From Ktedonobacteraceae bacterium (GTDB lineage Bacteria > Chloroflexota > Ktedonobacteria > Ktedonobacterales > Ktedonobacteraceae): DNA of 64,000 nt. The stretch covers positions 154,170 through 218,169 of the forward strand of contig DASRBN010000044.1 of assembly GCA_035653615.1 (NCBI GenBank). The letters run 5' to 3'. The notes under the pieces are model-generated. The model made no database searches and was not told the DNA's origin. It worked only from the letters and a program-made list of their open reading frames with translations. Positions 20,410-27,636 of this stretch are shown here, piece after piece (position 1 is the first letter of the stretch; every line of letters starts with the position of its first letter). A program made the translations under genes and the position numbers.

Positions 20410-21348
20410 ATGCCAGGACCGTTCGATAGTGCTGCCAAGCGTTTATTGAGGGAGAAGCCGGAACATTATGTAAAATGGTTGGTCGATCAGGCCACGTTCG
20501 TGCGCCAGTTGCCAACCGAACTGAAGAGCCGCAATATCTATGCCGATGGCCTGCTCTATATTATGGTAAATGGGAAACCGGAGCTTTTGCATATTGAGTT
20601 TCAGACGAACAATGATCCAAAGATGGGTCAGCGTTTGCTGGAATATAATATACTGGCTTCGAGTGAAAATGATTCGCTACCCGTTTACACGGTTGTAATC
20701 TACCTACGTAGCGATGGCAACGTTCCGAAGTCTCCTTTCATACGGAAGCATTGGAACGGCAAAGAGTATCACCGATTTGATTTTGAGGTCGTTGAACTTG
20801 CTAAAATACCGGCAAGGACGCTTCTTGATAAGGGATTGCTGGGGGTGTTGCCACTTCTGTCAATGACGGACGGAGGCACAGAACCAGCAGTGATGGAAGA
20901 AATGACTACAATGTTGTTGGATGCCGGTGAAAGAGAGTTACTGGCTCTCGCGTTCATGTTTGGCAATACCATTAAGGGAGGTCAGGCTTACAAGGAGTGG
21001 TTCAAAAGGAGGCTAGCTATGCTGGATGATCTTCTCGAAAAGTCACCACTTTATCAGGAACTTCTTCGCAGAGGCGCTGAGGAAGGTAGAAAAGAAGGTA
21101 GAAAGGAAGGGCTTGAGGAGGGACTTGAGGAAGGGCGCAAACAAGAGCGTCAGCGAAGAATACAAGACCGACGCGACACTGTTGTAAGCTTCGTTCAGAT
21201 GCGCTTTCCCGAGCTTATTCCTTTAGCGGAGCAGCAGGTGAATTCCATTCAAGACCTGGATGAATTACATAACCTGCTTCTCAGGTTGTTTGCTGCTCAG
21301 GATGCAGAGGAGGCCACGCAGCTTTTAACAGAAACGCACGAAGAGTAG
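20410..21348 (+). CDS. Rpn/YhgA-type PD-(D/E)XK nuclease, recombination-promoting
   Basis: 312 residues. The N-terminal nuclease domain has YADGLLYI (Asp) and LLHIEFQTNND (E-x-Q), the core of the PD-(D/E)XK fold in the RpnA-E family, which cut DNA and raise RecA-independent recombination. The C-terminal part holds a run of EEGRKEG/LEEG units (about 218-236), a Lys/Glu/Gly helix common to this family, before a final helical domain. It is next to an IS but is probably independent of it. The ribosome site AGGAGGGG is rather far upstream. Confidence 0.85.
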   Translation: MPGPFDSAAKRLLREKPEHYVKWLVDQATFVRQLPTELKSRNIYADGLLYIMVNGKPELLHIEFQTNNDPKMGQRLLEYNILASSENDSLPVYTVVIYLRSDGNVPKSPFIRKHWNGKEYHRFDFEVVELAKIPARTLLDKGLLGVLPLLSMTDGGTEPAVMEEMTTMLLDAGERELLALAFMFGNTIKGGQAYKEWFKRRLAMLDDLLEKSPLYQELLRRGAEEGRKEGRKEGLEEGLEEGRKQERQRRIQDRRDTVVSFVQMRFPELIPLAEQQVNSIQDLDELHNLLLRLFAAQDAEEATQLLTETHEE

Positions 21349-21357
21349 TCAGGATAG

Positions 21358-21936
21358 ATGACACAACAGGTACAGGAAAAACAGACCAGCGCACAGGTCG
21401 CGGCAGCTATCGAAAGCGTACTTTTTGTCTCCGGACGGCCGCTTGAACGAGCAGAGCTGCGCAAACTACTGAATATCGATGACAGCGAACTGGCCGGTGG
21501 TCTTCAAATATTGACGGAAAGCCTGGAGAGCCAGGGGCGCGGCATTCGTTTGCAGCGGCTGGGCGAGCAGGTACAGCTTGTGACGGCTCCTGAGAACGCG
21601 CGCTATGTGGCGGCGTTGCTGGGTCTTCCTATGACGGCCCGGCTCACGGCTGCCGCGATGGAGACACTGGCCGTCATTTCCTATCGCCAGCCGATAACAC
21701 GCGCTCAGATTGAGGCGGTGCGGGGCGTCAATAGCGACCGGGCGCTGGCGAGCCTGATCCAGCATGGCCTGGTTGCCGAAATTGGCCGAGCGCAGACGGT
21801 TGGTCGCCCGGCCCTCTTCGCGACAACCCCCGAATTTTTGCAGCAATTCGGCCTGACCAGCCTGGAACAACTGCCGCATACCAATGGGAATAGCCCACCC
21901 GTTTCATCCGATCACCAGAAACAGGAGAAACAGTAA
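21358..21936 (+). CDS. scpB: segregation and condensation protein B
   Basis: 192 residues. Kleisin-associated winged-helix subunit of the SMC-ScpAB condensin. Features: AAIESVLFVSGRPLE at the start of the first winged helix, then AAMETLAVISYRQPITRAQIEAVRGVNSDRAL (in pieces), the most conserved part of the family, and GLVAEIGRAQTVGRP. The Thr/Ser/Gln-rich tail is variable. No scpA lies next to it, unlike many genomes. Its TAA stop overlaps the ATG of nfo by one base (TAATG), so the two are translationally coupled. Confidence 0.93.
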   Translation: MTQQVQEKQTSAQVAAAIESVLFVSGRPLERAELRKLLNIDDSELAGGLQILTESLESQGRGIRLQRLGEQVQLVTAPENARYVAALLGLPMTARLTAAAMETLAVISYRQPITRAQIEAVRGVNSDRALASLIQHGLVAEIGRAQTVGRPALFATTPEFLQQFGLTSLEQLPHTNGNSPPVSSDHQKQEKQ

Positions 21937-22805
21937 TGCGTCTTGGCCGTCACATGCCCACCAACGCGAAGCCTGTCAAAGCTGCTGAAATCGCTCGCTG
22001 GCTCGGTTGTAACGCTATTCAAATCTTTGCCAGCAATCCGACGGGCTGGCGACCGGCAGGAGATGCGCCGGCAGCATGCGCTGCATTTGCCCGGGTCGTC
22101 CAGGAACTAGACCTCAATCCCGTGGTTATTCACGCTCCCTACTTGATAAACCTGGCCTCGCCCGAGGATGAGATCTGGGACAAATCCATCTCCCTGCTGC
22201 GCTGGACGTTGCAGCGAGGCGCTCTATTAGGGGCTACGTATGTCGTCTTTCATACCGGGAGCCATCGCGGTTCGGGCGTGGAAGCTGGAATCGCGCATAT
22301 CGCCGGGGCTATTAAGCGTATCCTGCCCGAAACGCCCCCAGAAGTCATGCTGCTATTGGAGAACGATGTTGGCGCGGGCAACTCGTTGGGGCATAGCTTC
22401 GAGCAGATCAACGCCGTGCTGAATCTCTTACCGGAGTACCGGGAACGTGTAGGTGTGTGTGTCGATACCGCGCATCTCTGGGGCGCGGGATATAATATTT
22501 CCGATGCGGCCTCGGCTCTGGCGATCCTGGAACATTTTGAGGAGACGATTGGCCTGGAGCGTCTCAAAGTGATTCATTTGAATGATACCGAGAAGGCCCT
22601 TGGTAGCCACCGCGATGTGCATGCCCGCTTAGGAGAAGGCATTATTGGCGAAGAGGGACTGCGAGCAATGTTCAGAGATCCCCGCGTTGAACACGTGGCG
22701 GTTTTGTTAGAGACACCCATCAAGACCGGTGAGGACGACAAAGAGGACTGGGACCATGATAAGCAGCATTTCGAACGTGCGCGAGCACTAGTAGGGGCCG
22801 ATTGA
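21936..22805 (+). CDS. nfo: deoxyribonuclease IV (AP endonuclease)
   Basis: 289 residues, TIM-barrel endonuclease IV that nicks DNA 5' to abasic sites in base-excision repair. Metal ligands are visible in IHAPY, FHTGS, LLEN, CVDTAHLW, VIHLND, HRDVHARLGEG and LLETP. The start directly at MRLGRHMPT fits the family N-terminus. It is co-translated with scpB. The last codons (GAD, stop) come from the start of a palindromic repeat at 22794-22822, so the native C-terminus may once have been slightly longer or different. Confidence 0.95.
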   Translation: MRLGRHMPTNAKPVKAAEIARWLGCNAIQIFASNPTGWRPAGDAPAACAAFARVVQELDLNPVVIHAPYLINLASPEDEIWDKSISLLRWTLQRGALLGATYVVFHTGSHRGSGVEAGIAHIAGAIKRILPETPPEVMLLLENDVGAGNSLGHSFEQINAVLNLLPEYRERVGVCVDTAHLWGAGYNISDAASALAILEHFEETIGLERLKVIHLNDTEKALGSHRDVHARLGEGIIGEEGLRAMFRDPRVEHVAVLLETPIKTGEDDKEDWDHDKQHFERARALVGAD

Positions 22806-22822
22806 TCGCGCCCACCGCCGAT
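22794..22822. repeat. palindromic repeat, CCGATTGATCGG type
   Basis: Inverted arms of 15 bases (22794-22808 and about 22816-22830 in the extended form) with GGGGCCGATTGATCG opposed by its near complement. The element contains the nfo stop codon. It is related in core to 52561-52584 and to the element inside 43925-45826. Confidence 0.6.
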
Positions 22823-22870
22823 TGATCGGCCCCGGGTGGTTGCTGAGAAGAATCCGTGTCCAGCGCCAGA

Positions 22871-22897
22871 GATTCTTCGCTTCACTCAGAATGACAG
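22871..22897. repeat. REP-like element, GATTCTTCGC family
   Basis: GATTCTTCGCTTCACTCAGA followed by ATGACAG: a single arm of the dispersed family seen also at 31248, 36558, 41868, 49243 and 54651. A short partial opposite arm (GAGAAGAATC) lies near 22844. Confidence 0.75.
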
Positions 22898-22904
22898 GAG
22901 TTGA

Positions 22905-24533
22905 TCAGCTCCATTTCTGATCCAGTTCGGTCCATGCGCTGCGCATATGCGCCACTTCTGCTTCATCCGGCACATTGCCCCCGTAACGTGTGAGAGCATA
23001 CGCCTCTGTAATCGCCTCCAGCTGTGGTTCTGCAAGGGGCACCTTTTCGTCCAAGCGTTGGCGAAATTCGTAGGGCGTCTCGTCCTTTTTGCGCGCGTAG
23101 CCACGATAAGCAGCTTTTTTGAGCAGGGCGCGATAAATCTCACGAATTGTGCGCACGGCAGGCTCAGCATCTCGAATCTCATCCCAGCCCTCCTGCTTTT
23201 CTACCACAGCGGCCTGTTGGGGGAAGAAACGCCGCAGGAGACCGCGTAGAAACGCTTTCAACTGCATCCAGAAAAGTGACCACGACCACAGGCTTTCATG
23301 TATATCGCCCGAGCGCTTGCGCGTTGCTACGCGTACTCGCCTTCTGCGGTTCAATGCCCATCTTACCAAAAAGAAGATTGCCAGCAAGAGCAGGATAGGA
23401 ATCAGAATTTTAACGGTCAAAATGACTTCGGGAGAAGTCCTGGTGACGGGAGGAATGATGACCTTATGCGTTCCTGGACCCGTGGCCTGGCGAATAGTGG
23501 GGTACTTGTTGGGAAAATGTGAGAACCACCACGTAGCCAGCCAGAAGAAAGGAGTGATAATGAGAGTAGCAACTACCGCGAAAGCTGTGATCAACCATTG
23601 ATAGACGATTCCCAGCGGGGCCAGCGCCCCCAGTATATCCCTCAAAATAGTAGGGTTGACTGTACCGCCCACCAGCAAGGTCACTAACAGCAGGGCAACA
23701 CCTATCGAGCCTATCAATACGACGATAGCGCGTTCTTGCACAACAACGCTGCCCTGCAATCCTACCGGGTGTGTGCGGCGTATAAAGGTCACGCGCGCCA
23801 GAGCATGCGCAGCCAGTGATAGGAAGAGAAAGATCGGTACGAGCAGAAGGAGCGTTGTGTCGTAGAAGGACGAAGAAGCGCCTGCGCTTTCCTGCCCCGC
23901 TCGCAGGACAATCACGGCTATCATGATGCCCAGCCCCAGGCAGAGTTCGCGAAAGACATGGGAGGGTTCTACTTCTAATTGCAAAAGACGTATGCCACGC
24001 CAACCAAACAGGAATGAGAGTACGACGATGGCCACCATCTGGAAGAAATTGAGGTTGAGCAACAGAATATCGTTCGACAGATCTAGCAACCATCTCGGAT
24101 CGAGGATAAACGCCTTTTGCGCGTAGATATGAAGCCAGATGAGGAAGATGGCTACAATAAAGATCAATCCTATATACAGGCCATTGCCGGAGGTTGTTCT
24201 TTTCTCTTCCTTCTCCTGAGTAGATTCCTGGCGCCCGGCGCGTTGCTCCGCATACAGCAGCAGCCATTGGGAACCGCCAATGAGGATAAACGGCGCCCAG
24301 AATGGCATCAATGGTTCGGAGGAGTCGAAAATATGAATGCTTGCCAGCCAGATGAAAATGGCGTCAATCCAGCATGTTTCCATGGCGGCAAGCAACGTGG
24401 GAATGAACAGTTCACCGATGCTTGTGACGCCCGATTCCTGGGGCGTTAAGATAACCTGCTTGAGCCATTGCACAGGGGTAACGTAGCGATGCTCATCTTT
24501 TTTCTGTTCAGGCTGTTTGGGCGAGGAAGCCAT
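22905..24533 (-). CDS. multi-pass membrane protein with C-terminal DUF4129 domain
   Basis: 542 residues. A Lys/Glu-rich N-terminus is followed by about nine to ten hydrophobic helices between residues 45 and 395, then an Arg-rich cytoplasmic tail. The last 100 residues (IREIYRALLKKAAYRGYARK, then ETPYEF and EAYALTRYGG) match DUF4129, a domain often fused to transglutaminase-like membrane proteins. No transglutaminase domain is present here. Function unknown. The start at 24533 has an AGGTG site; a GTG at 24542 is in frame. The promoter lies in the inverted repeat at 24572-24616. Confidence 0.75.
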   Translation of the reverse strand: MASSPKQPEQKKDEHRYVTPVQWLKQVILTPQESGVTSIGELFIPTLLAAMETCWIDAIFIWLASIHIFDSSEPLMPFWAPFILIGGSQWLLLYAEQRAGRQESTQEKEEKRTTSGNGLYIGLIFIVAIFLIWLHIYAQKAFILDPRWLLDLSNDILLLNLNFFQMVAIVVLSFLFGWRGIRLLQLEVEPSHVFRELCLGLGIMIAVIVLRAGQESAGASSSFYDTTLLLLVPIFLFLSLAAHALARVTFIRRTHPVGLQGSVVVQERAIVVLIGSIGVALLLVTLLVGGTVNPTILRDILGALAPLGIVYQWLITAFAVVATLIITPFFWLATWWFSHFPNKYPTIRQATGPGTHKVIIPPVTRTSPEVILTVKILIPILLLLAIFFLVRWALNRRRRVRVATRKRSGDIHESLWSWSLFWMQLKAFLRGLLRRFFPQQAAVVEKQEGWDEIRDAEPAVRTIREIYRALLKKAAYRGYARKKDETPYEFRQRLDEKVPLAEPQLEAITEAYALTRYGGNVPDEAEVAHMRSAWTELDQKWS

Positions 24534-24571
24534 AATTGACACCTGCTTTCAGCGAACGCATTATTGGCCGA

Positions 24572-24616
24572 TCGTTTGTCCATTATACCATAGGTCACGG
24601 TTTAATGGACAAACGA
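24572..24616 (-). promoter_or_regulatory. inverted repeat over the DUF4129-gene promoter
   Basis: Two perfect 14-base arms (24572-24585, 24603-24616) containing TTTGTCCATTA flank a 17-base core. Read leftward, TTGTCC and TATAAT (24583-24588) give a promoter with a 19-base spacer, so the arms cover both boxes. This is the layout of a repressor operator. Confidence 0.5.
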
Positions 24617-24649
24617 CCCAACGCGCCCTGTTCCAATTGTCTCATGCTA

Positions 24650-24678
24650 TTGCGGTACAAACATCACTACTATATAAT
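24650..24678 (+). promoter_or_regulatory. promoter candidate for the methyltransferase gene
   Basis: TTGCGG (24650-24655), 17 bases, TATAAT (24673-24678). The resulting leader of roughly 97 bases contains the degenerate REP copy at 24730-24760. Confidence 0.5.
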
Positions 24679-24729
24679 GCTATAGATGAGCGTAAAGGTA
24701 GAGCTTCTGGTGATACTCCAGCAATGCGC

Positions 24730-24760
24730 GAGAAATCCTTTGCCGCGCTCAGGATAACAG
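24730..24760. repeat. degenerate REP-like element
   Basis: GAGAAATCCTTTGCCGCGCT followed by CAGGATAACAG resembles the GATTCTTCGC family but with several changes. It lies in the leader of the methyltransferase gene. Confidence 0.45.
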
Positions 24761-24781
24761 GCGATGAAAGGATACCTGCAT

Positions 24782-25642
24782 ATGTCCATAGACCAGCCTC
24801 AAAATCAAAGTACGTATATGATGGATGCCGAAAGCGGGGCAGAAATGGCTCGCCTGCTGAACCTTGATACCCTGCTGACACAGGGGTTGGGTGGCCTGCT
24901 TCCCGAGCCGATTGACCTTTCGCGCATTCATACAATTCTGGATATCGCCTGCGGCCCTGGCGGCTGGGTATGCAATATGGCACATCAATTTTCTGACAAG
25001 GAAGTAACAGGCATCGATATCAGCCAGAGAATGATTGATTACGCAAACGCATACGCGCAGGTGCGCGGTCTCGATAATGCCCGGTTCCGCACCATGGACG
25101 CAACAAAGCCGCTCGACTTCCCCGATGAATCCTTTGATATGATCAATATGCGCTCCGTATTCGGATTCATGACTCCCACAGCGTGGCCGCGCTTGCTCGC
25201 TGAATGCAAGAGGATAAACCGTCCTGGTGGCGTTATCCGCCTGATCGATGTCGATACACTGGGTCTCACGAATAGCCCTGCTTTCCAGAAGCTCGCAGGC
25301 ACGTTCTATCTGGCTTTGAAGCGCGCCGGACAGAGCTTTTCGCCTGATGGCCATGACTTTGGCCTCACTCCTGTACTGCCGCGCTTGCTGAAAAATGCCG
25401 GGTACACGGACATCCAGAAACGAGCATACGTAATCGATTACTCAGCAGGAACAGAACACAGCGAGGGATTTTATCAGAACTTCAGGGCAGGATTCCAGCT
25501 TGTGCTGCCCTTTATGCTCAAATACGGAGTAATCACGCAGGAAGAATTCGATGACCTCTACCAGCAGGCGCTTATCGAAATGCTCTCAGACGATTTCTGC
25601 GCCCTGGTCTACTTCCTCAGCGTATGGGGAACAAAGCCGTAG
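24782..25642 (+). CDS. class I SAM-dependent methyltransferase
   Basis: 286 residues. Rossmann-type methyltransferase with motif I ILDIACGPGGW, acidic motif II in GIDIS, motif III around FRTMDATKPLDFPDESFD and post-motif NMRSVFGFM. The substrate cannot be read from sequence; the layout resembles UbiE/COQ5-like and small-molecule methyltransferases. The start at 24782 has an AAAGGA site; the ATG at 24764 is in frame but poorly placed. It is transcribed alone and ends at a long hairpin shared with the convergent aspS. Confidence 0.88.
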   Translation: MSIDQPQNQSTYMMDAESGAEMARLLNLDTLLTQGLGGLLPEPIDLSRIHTILDIACGPGGWVCNMAHQFSDKEVTGIDISQRMIDYANAYAQVRGLDNARFRTMDATKPLDFPDESFDMINMRSVFGFMTPTAWPRLLAECKRINRPGGVIRLIDVDTLGLTNSPAFQKLAGTFYLALKRAGQSFSPDGHDFGLTPVLPRLLKNAGYTDIQKRAYVIDYSAGTEHSEGFYQNFRAGFQLVLPFMLKYGVITQEEFDDLYQQALIEMLSDDFCALVYFLSVWGTKP

Positions 25643-25647
25643 GAATG

Positions 25648-25718
25648 AGGGCAATGGAAAATGATCCCACCTGGCGTCCTTTTGCGGATGCCCAGGTGGG
25701 ATCATTTTCCATTGCCCT
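25648..25718. terminator. long perfect hairpin between convergent genes
   Basis: Arms of 27 bases (25648-25674, 25692-25718), perfect, with a 17-base loop. It separates the methyltransferase gene from aspS. There is no clear U-run, so it may act as a barrier or mRNA 3'-end protector as well as a terminator. Confidence 0.6.
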
Positions 25719-25730
25719 GATGATCTCACT

Positions 25731-27038
25731 TTATGGGGTCAGTCGCGCCAGGTCACGCGGGAACGTGGTAGCGAGCCGGATGTTGGGAACGCCAGTAAGC
25801 TGCATGAGCAGGCGTTCGAGTCCGATGGCAAAGCCCCCGTGAGGAGGCATGCCGTAACGGAAAGCTTCCAGGTAGCTCTCGAATGGCTCAAGCGGCAGGT
25901 TGGCTTTCTCCAACGCGGCAAGGTAGTCGGCGTAGCGATGAAGCCGCTGCCCACCGGTAACCAGTTCCGTTCCCCTGAAAAGCAGGTCGAAGGAGTTCGA
26001 GTACGCTGGTCGCTCAGGGTCCGGGTGCGTATAGAATGGCCGCTTCACCATCGGATAGCCGGTTACGAAGAGGAAGTCGCTGCCGAACTCCTGCCGCGCC
26101 CATTCACCCAGCCAGCGCTCATCCTGGGGCGACAGGTCGGGTTCGCCTCGTACATCGACCTTATGTTGCCGGAAGATCAACTCCTGCGCCTCTGAGAAGT
26201 GAATGTGCGGGATCTGCGCAGGCACCTCTGGCAACTGGACACGCAGCAAGTCGAGTTCGGGCGTATACCGCTCGCGAAATTCATTCAGGGTGCCGGCAAT
26301 CACGTCTCTGAGCAGCGCCATCACCGTGAAATGGTTCTCGATAAAGCCAGACTCTACGTCCAGGCTGACATACTCATTGATATGGCGCGTCGTGTCATGC
26401 GGCTCGGCACGGAAGACCGGCCCGACCTCGAAGACTCGCTCAAAGACGCCAACCATGATTTGCTTGTAAAACTGTGGACTCTGCGCCAGGTACGCGGCCC
26501 GTCCAAAGTAGTCCAGTTGAAAAACGTTAGCGCCGCTTTCGGTCGCGGAGGCGACGATCTTCGGCGTTTGAATCTCCGTAAAGTTCCGCGCGGTCAGCGT
26601 GGAGCGGAAACCGGCCATGGCTCCAGCTCCCAGGCGCAGGATGGCGCGGCGTGATGGATGGCGGTTGGTGACAACGGCGTGATCGAGCAGCGTCGTGATG
26701 TGCGCCGAGAGCCTCGGCTTGTTCAAGGGCACCGGTGGCGCCTCTGTTACGGGCGTGATGACCTCGATCCGCAAATCGTGCAGTTCAATGCCGCCCGGCG
26801 CCTGGGGCATGGCAACGACCAGCCCCTCAACGGAAATGACGCTTTCGACACCTGCCTCTTGTTCTTGCAATGGAGCAAGTTCGGGCGCAGTTTCGGCAAC
26901 CGCCTGAATTGTTCCCCAGCCGTCACGAATGACGAGAAAACTGACGCCGCCCAACTGGCGCAGCGAATGTAGCCACCCGGCTACGCGGACGCGCTCACCT
27001 CGATGCGCGCCGGCTTCGATGGTACGAATACGTTTCAA
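25731..27038 (-). CDS. aspS: aspartyl-tRNA synthetase, archaeal/nondiscriminating type
   Basis: 435 residues, the length of archaeal-type AspRS and far shorter than the bacterial type of about 590, because the GAD insertion is absent. An N-terminal OB-fold anticodon domain (about 1-105) is followed by a class II core: motif 1 around FTEIQTPKI, motif 2 FEVGPVFRAEPH with the flipping region after it, and motif 3 GGFAIGLERLLMQ. This type often charges both tRNA-Asp and tRNA-Asn with Asp. The start is the TTG at 27038: AAAGGAG lies 7 bases upstream and the OB-fold begins at once. The frame stays open to 27242, but that 68-residue extension is low in complexity and overlaps the leader peptide and hairpin. 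Regulated by the leader described separately. Confidence 0.93.
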   Translation of the reverse strand: MKRIRTIEAGAHRGERVRVAGWLHSLRQLGGVSFLVIRDGWGTIQAVAETAPELAPLQEQEAGVESVISVEGLVVAMPQAPGGIELHDLRIEVITPVTEAPPVPLNKPRLSAHITTLLDHAVVTNRHPSRRAILRLGAGAMAGFRSTLTARNFTEIQTPKIVASATESGANVFQLDYFGRAAYLAQSPQFYKQIMVGVFERVFEVGPVFRAEPHDTTRHINEYVSLDVESGFIENHFTVMALLRDVIAGTLNEFRERYTPELDLLRVQLPEVPAQIPHIHFSEAQELIFRQHKVDVRGEPDLSPQDERWLGEWARQEFGSDFLFVTGYPMVKRPFYTHPDPERPAYSNSFDLLFRGTELVTGGQRLHRYADYLAALEKANLPLEPFESYLEAFRYGMPPHGGFAIGLERLLMQLTGVPNIRLATTFPRDLARLTP

Positions 27039-27078
27039 AGAAAAGCTCCTTTCGAGTCTCAAATGTAGAACTGCGAAC

Positions 27079-27138
27079 AGGTCTGCCGTCTCAGGTGAGG
27101 AAGTGTGCCCCGGCAGACCTCGCAGTCCCGCTGGACTC
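27079..27138 (-). promoter_or_regulatory. hairpins between leader peptide and aspS
   Basis: Right after the leader-peptide stop, AGTCC and GGACT can form a small hairpin (about 27125-27138). Next is a strong hairpin with perfect 10-base arms (27079-27088, 27111-27120), extendable by outer GCGA/TCGC pairs. No U-run follows. It lies about 40 bases before the aspS start and could control read-through or ribosome access depending on ribosome position on the leader peptide. Confidence 0.5.
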
Positions 27139-27183
27139 TCAGACACCTTCCTCGATATCATTGTCGTTCTCGTCGTCGGCCAT
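27139..27183 (-). CDS. Asp/Asn-rich leader peptide of aspS
   Basis: 14 codons: MADDENDNDIEEGV. Four Asp, two Asn and three Glu occupy residues 3-12. A GGAG site lies 5 bases before the ATG. The frame differs from aspS. It lies between the T-box terminator and aspS and is followed by hairpins, the layout of a ribosome-stalling attenuator. Slow translation at Asp or Asn codons would report low charged tRNA-Asp or tRNA-Asn, the two products of a nondiscriminating AspRS. What is seen is the sequence, spacing and site; the regulatory role is inference. Confidence 0.55.
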   Translation of the reverse strand: MADDENDNDIEEGV

Positions 27184-27265
27184 AAGCTCTCCATTCCTTT
27201 CAGCCCACTCACGCGGGCTGATAACAGCGTGGTGGCTCCCAACGCGTCAGGCAGGCATAAGCATA

Positions 27266-27595
27266 ATAAAAAGCCCCCGTCCTATTGGAGGACGAGGGCT
27301 TTGTTCATGCATGTACAAGCCTGTCGTGGTACCACCACCATTCGCCCCTGCTCTAGCAAGGGCCTCGACCGGTTCCACTCGTGAGAGTAAACCGTTGCGC
27401 TATAACGGGCGCGTCCCGAAACCGGCTACTGCTTTTCTTCCGACAAAGATGTAGAACCTGGAAGAAAGGTTCACCGTCTGGCTCAGGGGTGTCATTTGAG
27501 TTGACCAGCGGCGGTGCTCTCAGCCTGGACACCGCTCTCTGCTCGCCGGTAGGGTTCTCAATAAATCCCCATCATTGCCGTTTGCGTTTGATCTT
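27266..27595 (-). ncRNA. T-box riboswitch, Asp specifier, with terminator
   Basis: Read leftward, a stem I with an AGAGAG bulge and GGCTGAGAGC terminal loop leads to GACACCCCTGAGC, which aligns with the usual specifier-A-CCC-UUGAGC pattern. The specifier is GAC (27493-27491), an Asp codon. The T-box sequence GAATGGTGGTGGTACCACG lies at 27325-27343, with UGGU available to pair with the uncharged tRNA end. An intrinsic terminator follows at 27266-27303: stem AGCCCTCGTCCT against AGGACGGGGGCT, then TTTTTATT. Uncharged tRNA-Asp would favour the antiterminator and aspS expression. Confidence 0.88.
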
Positions 27596-27601
27596 GCTGC
27601 T

Positions 27602-27631
27602 ACTATATCATGAGATATGGACAGAGGTCAA
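27602..27631 (-). promoter_or_regulatory. promoter of the T-box/aspS transcript
   Basis: Leftward TTGACC (27631-27626), an 18-base spacer and TATAGT (27607-27602). It starts 6 bases after the kinase stop codon and would begin transcription near 27595, at the foot of the T-box. Confidence 0.7.
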
Positions 27632-27636
27632 GCGTT

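Noticed and set aside
27039..27242. 68-residue N-terminal extension of AspRS
   Set aside because: No OB-fold similarity and it overlaps the leader peptide and hairpin; the TTG at 27038 has a near-ideal ribosome site.
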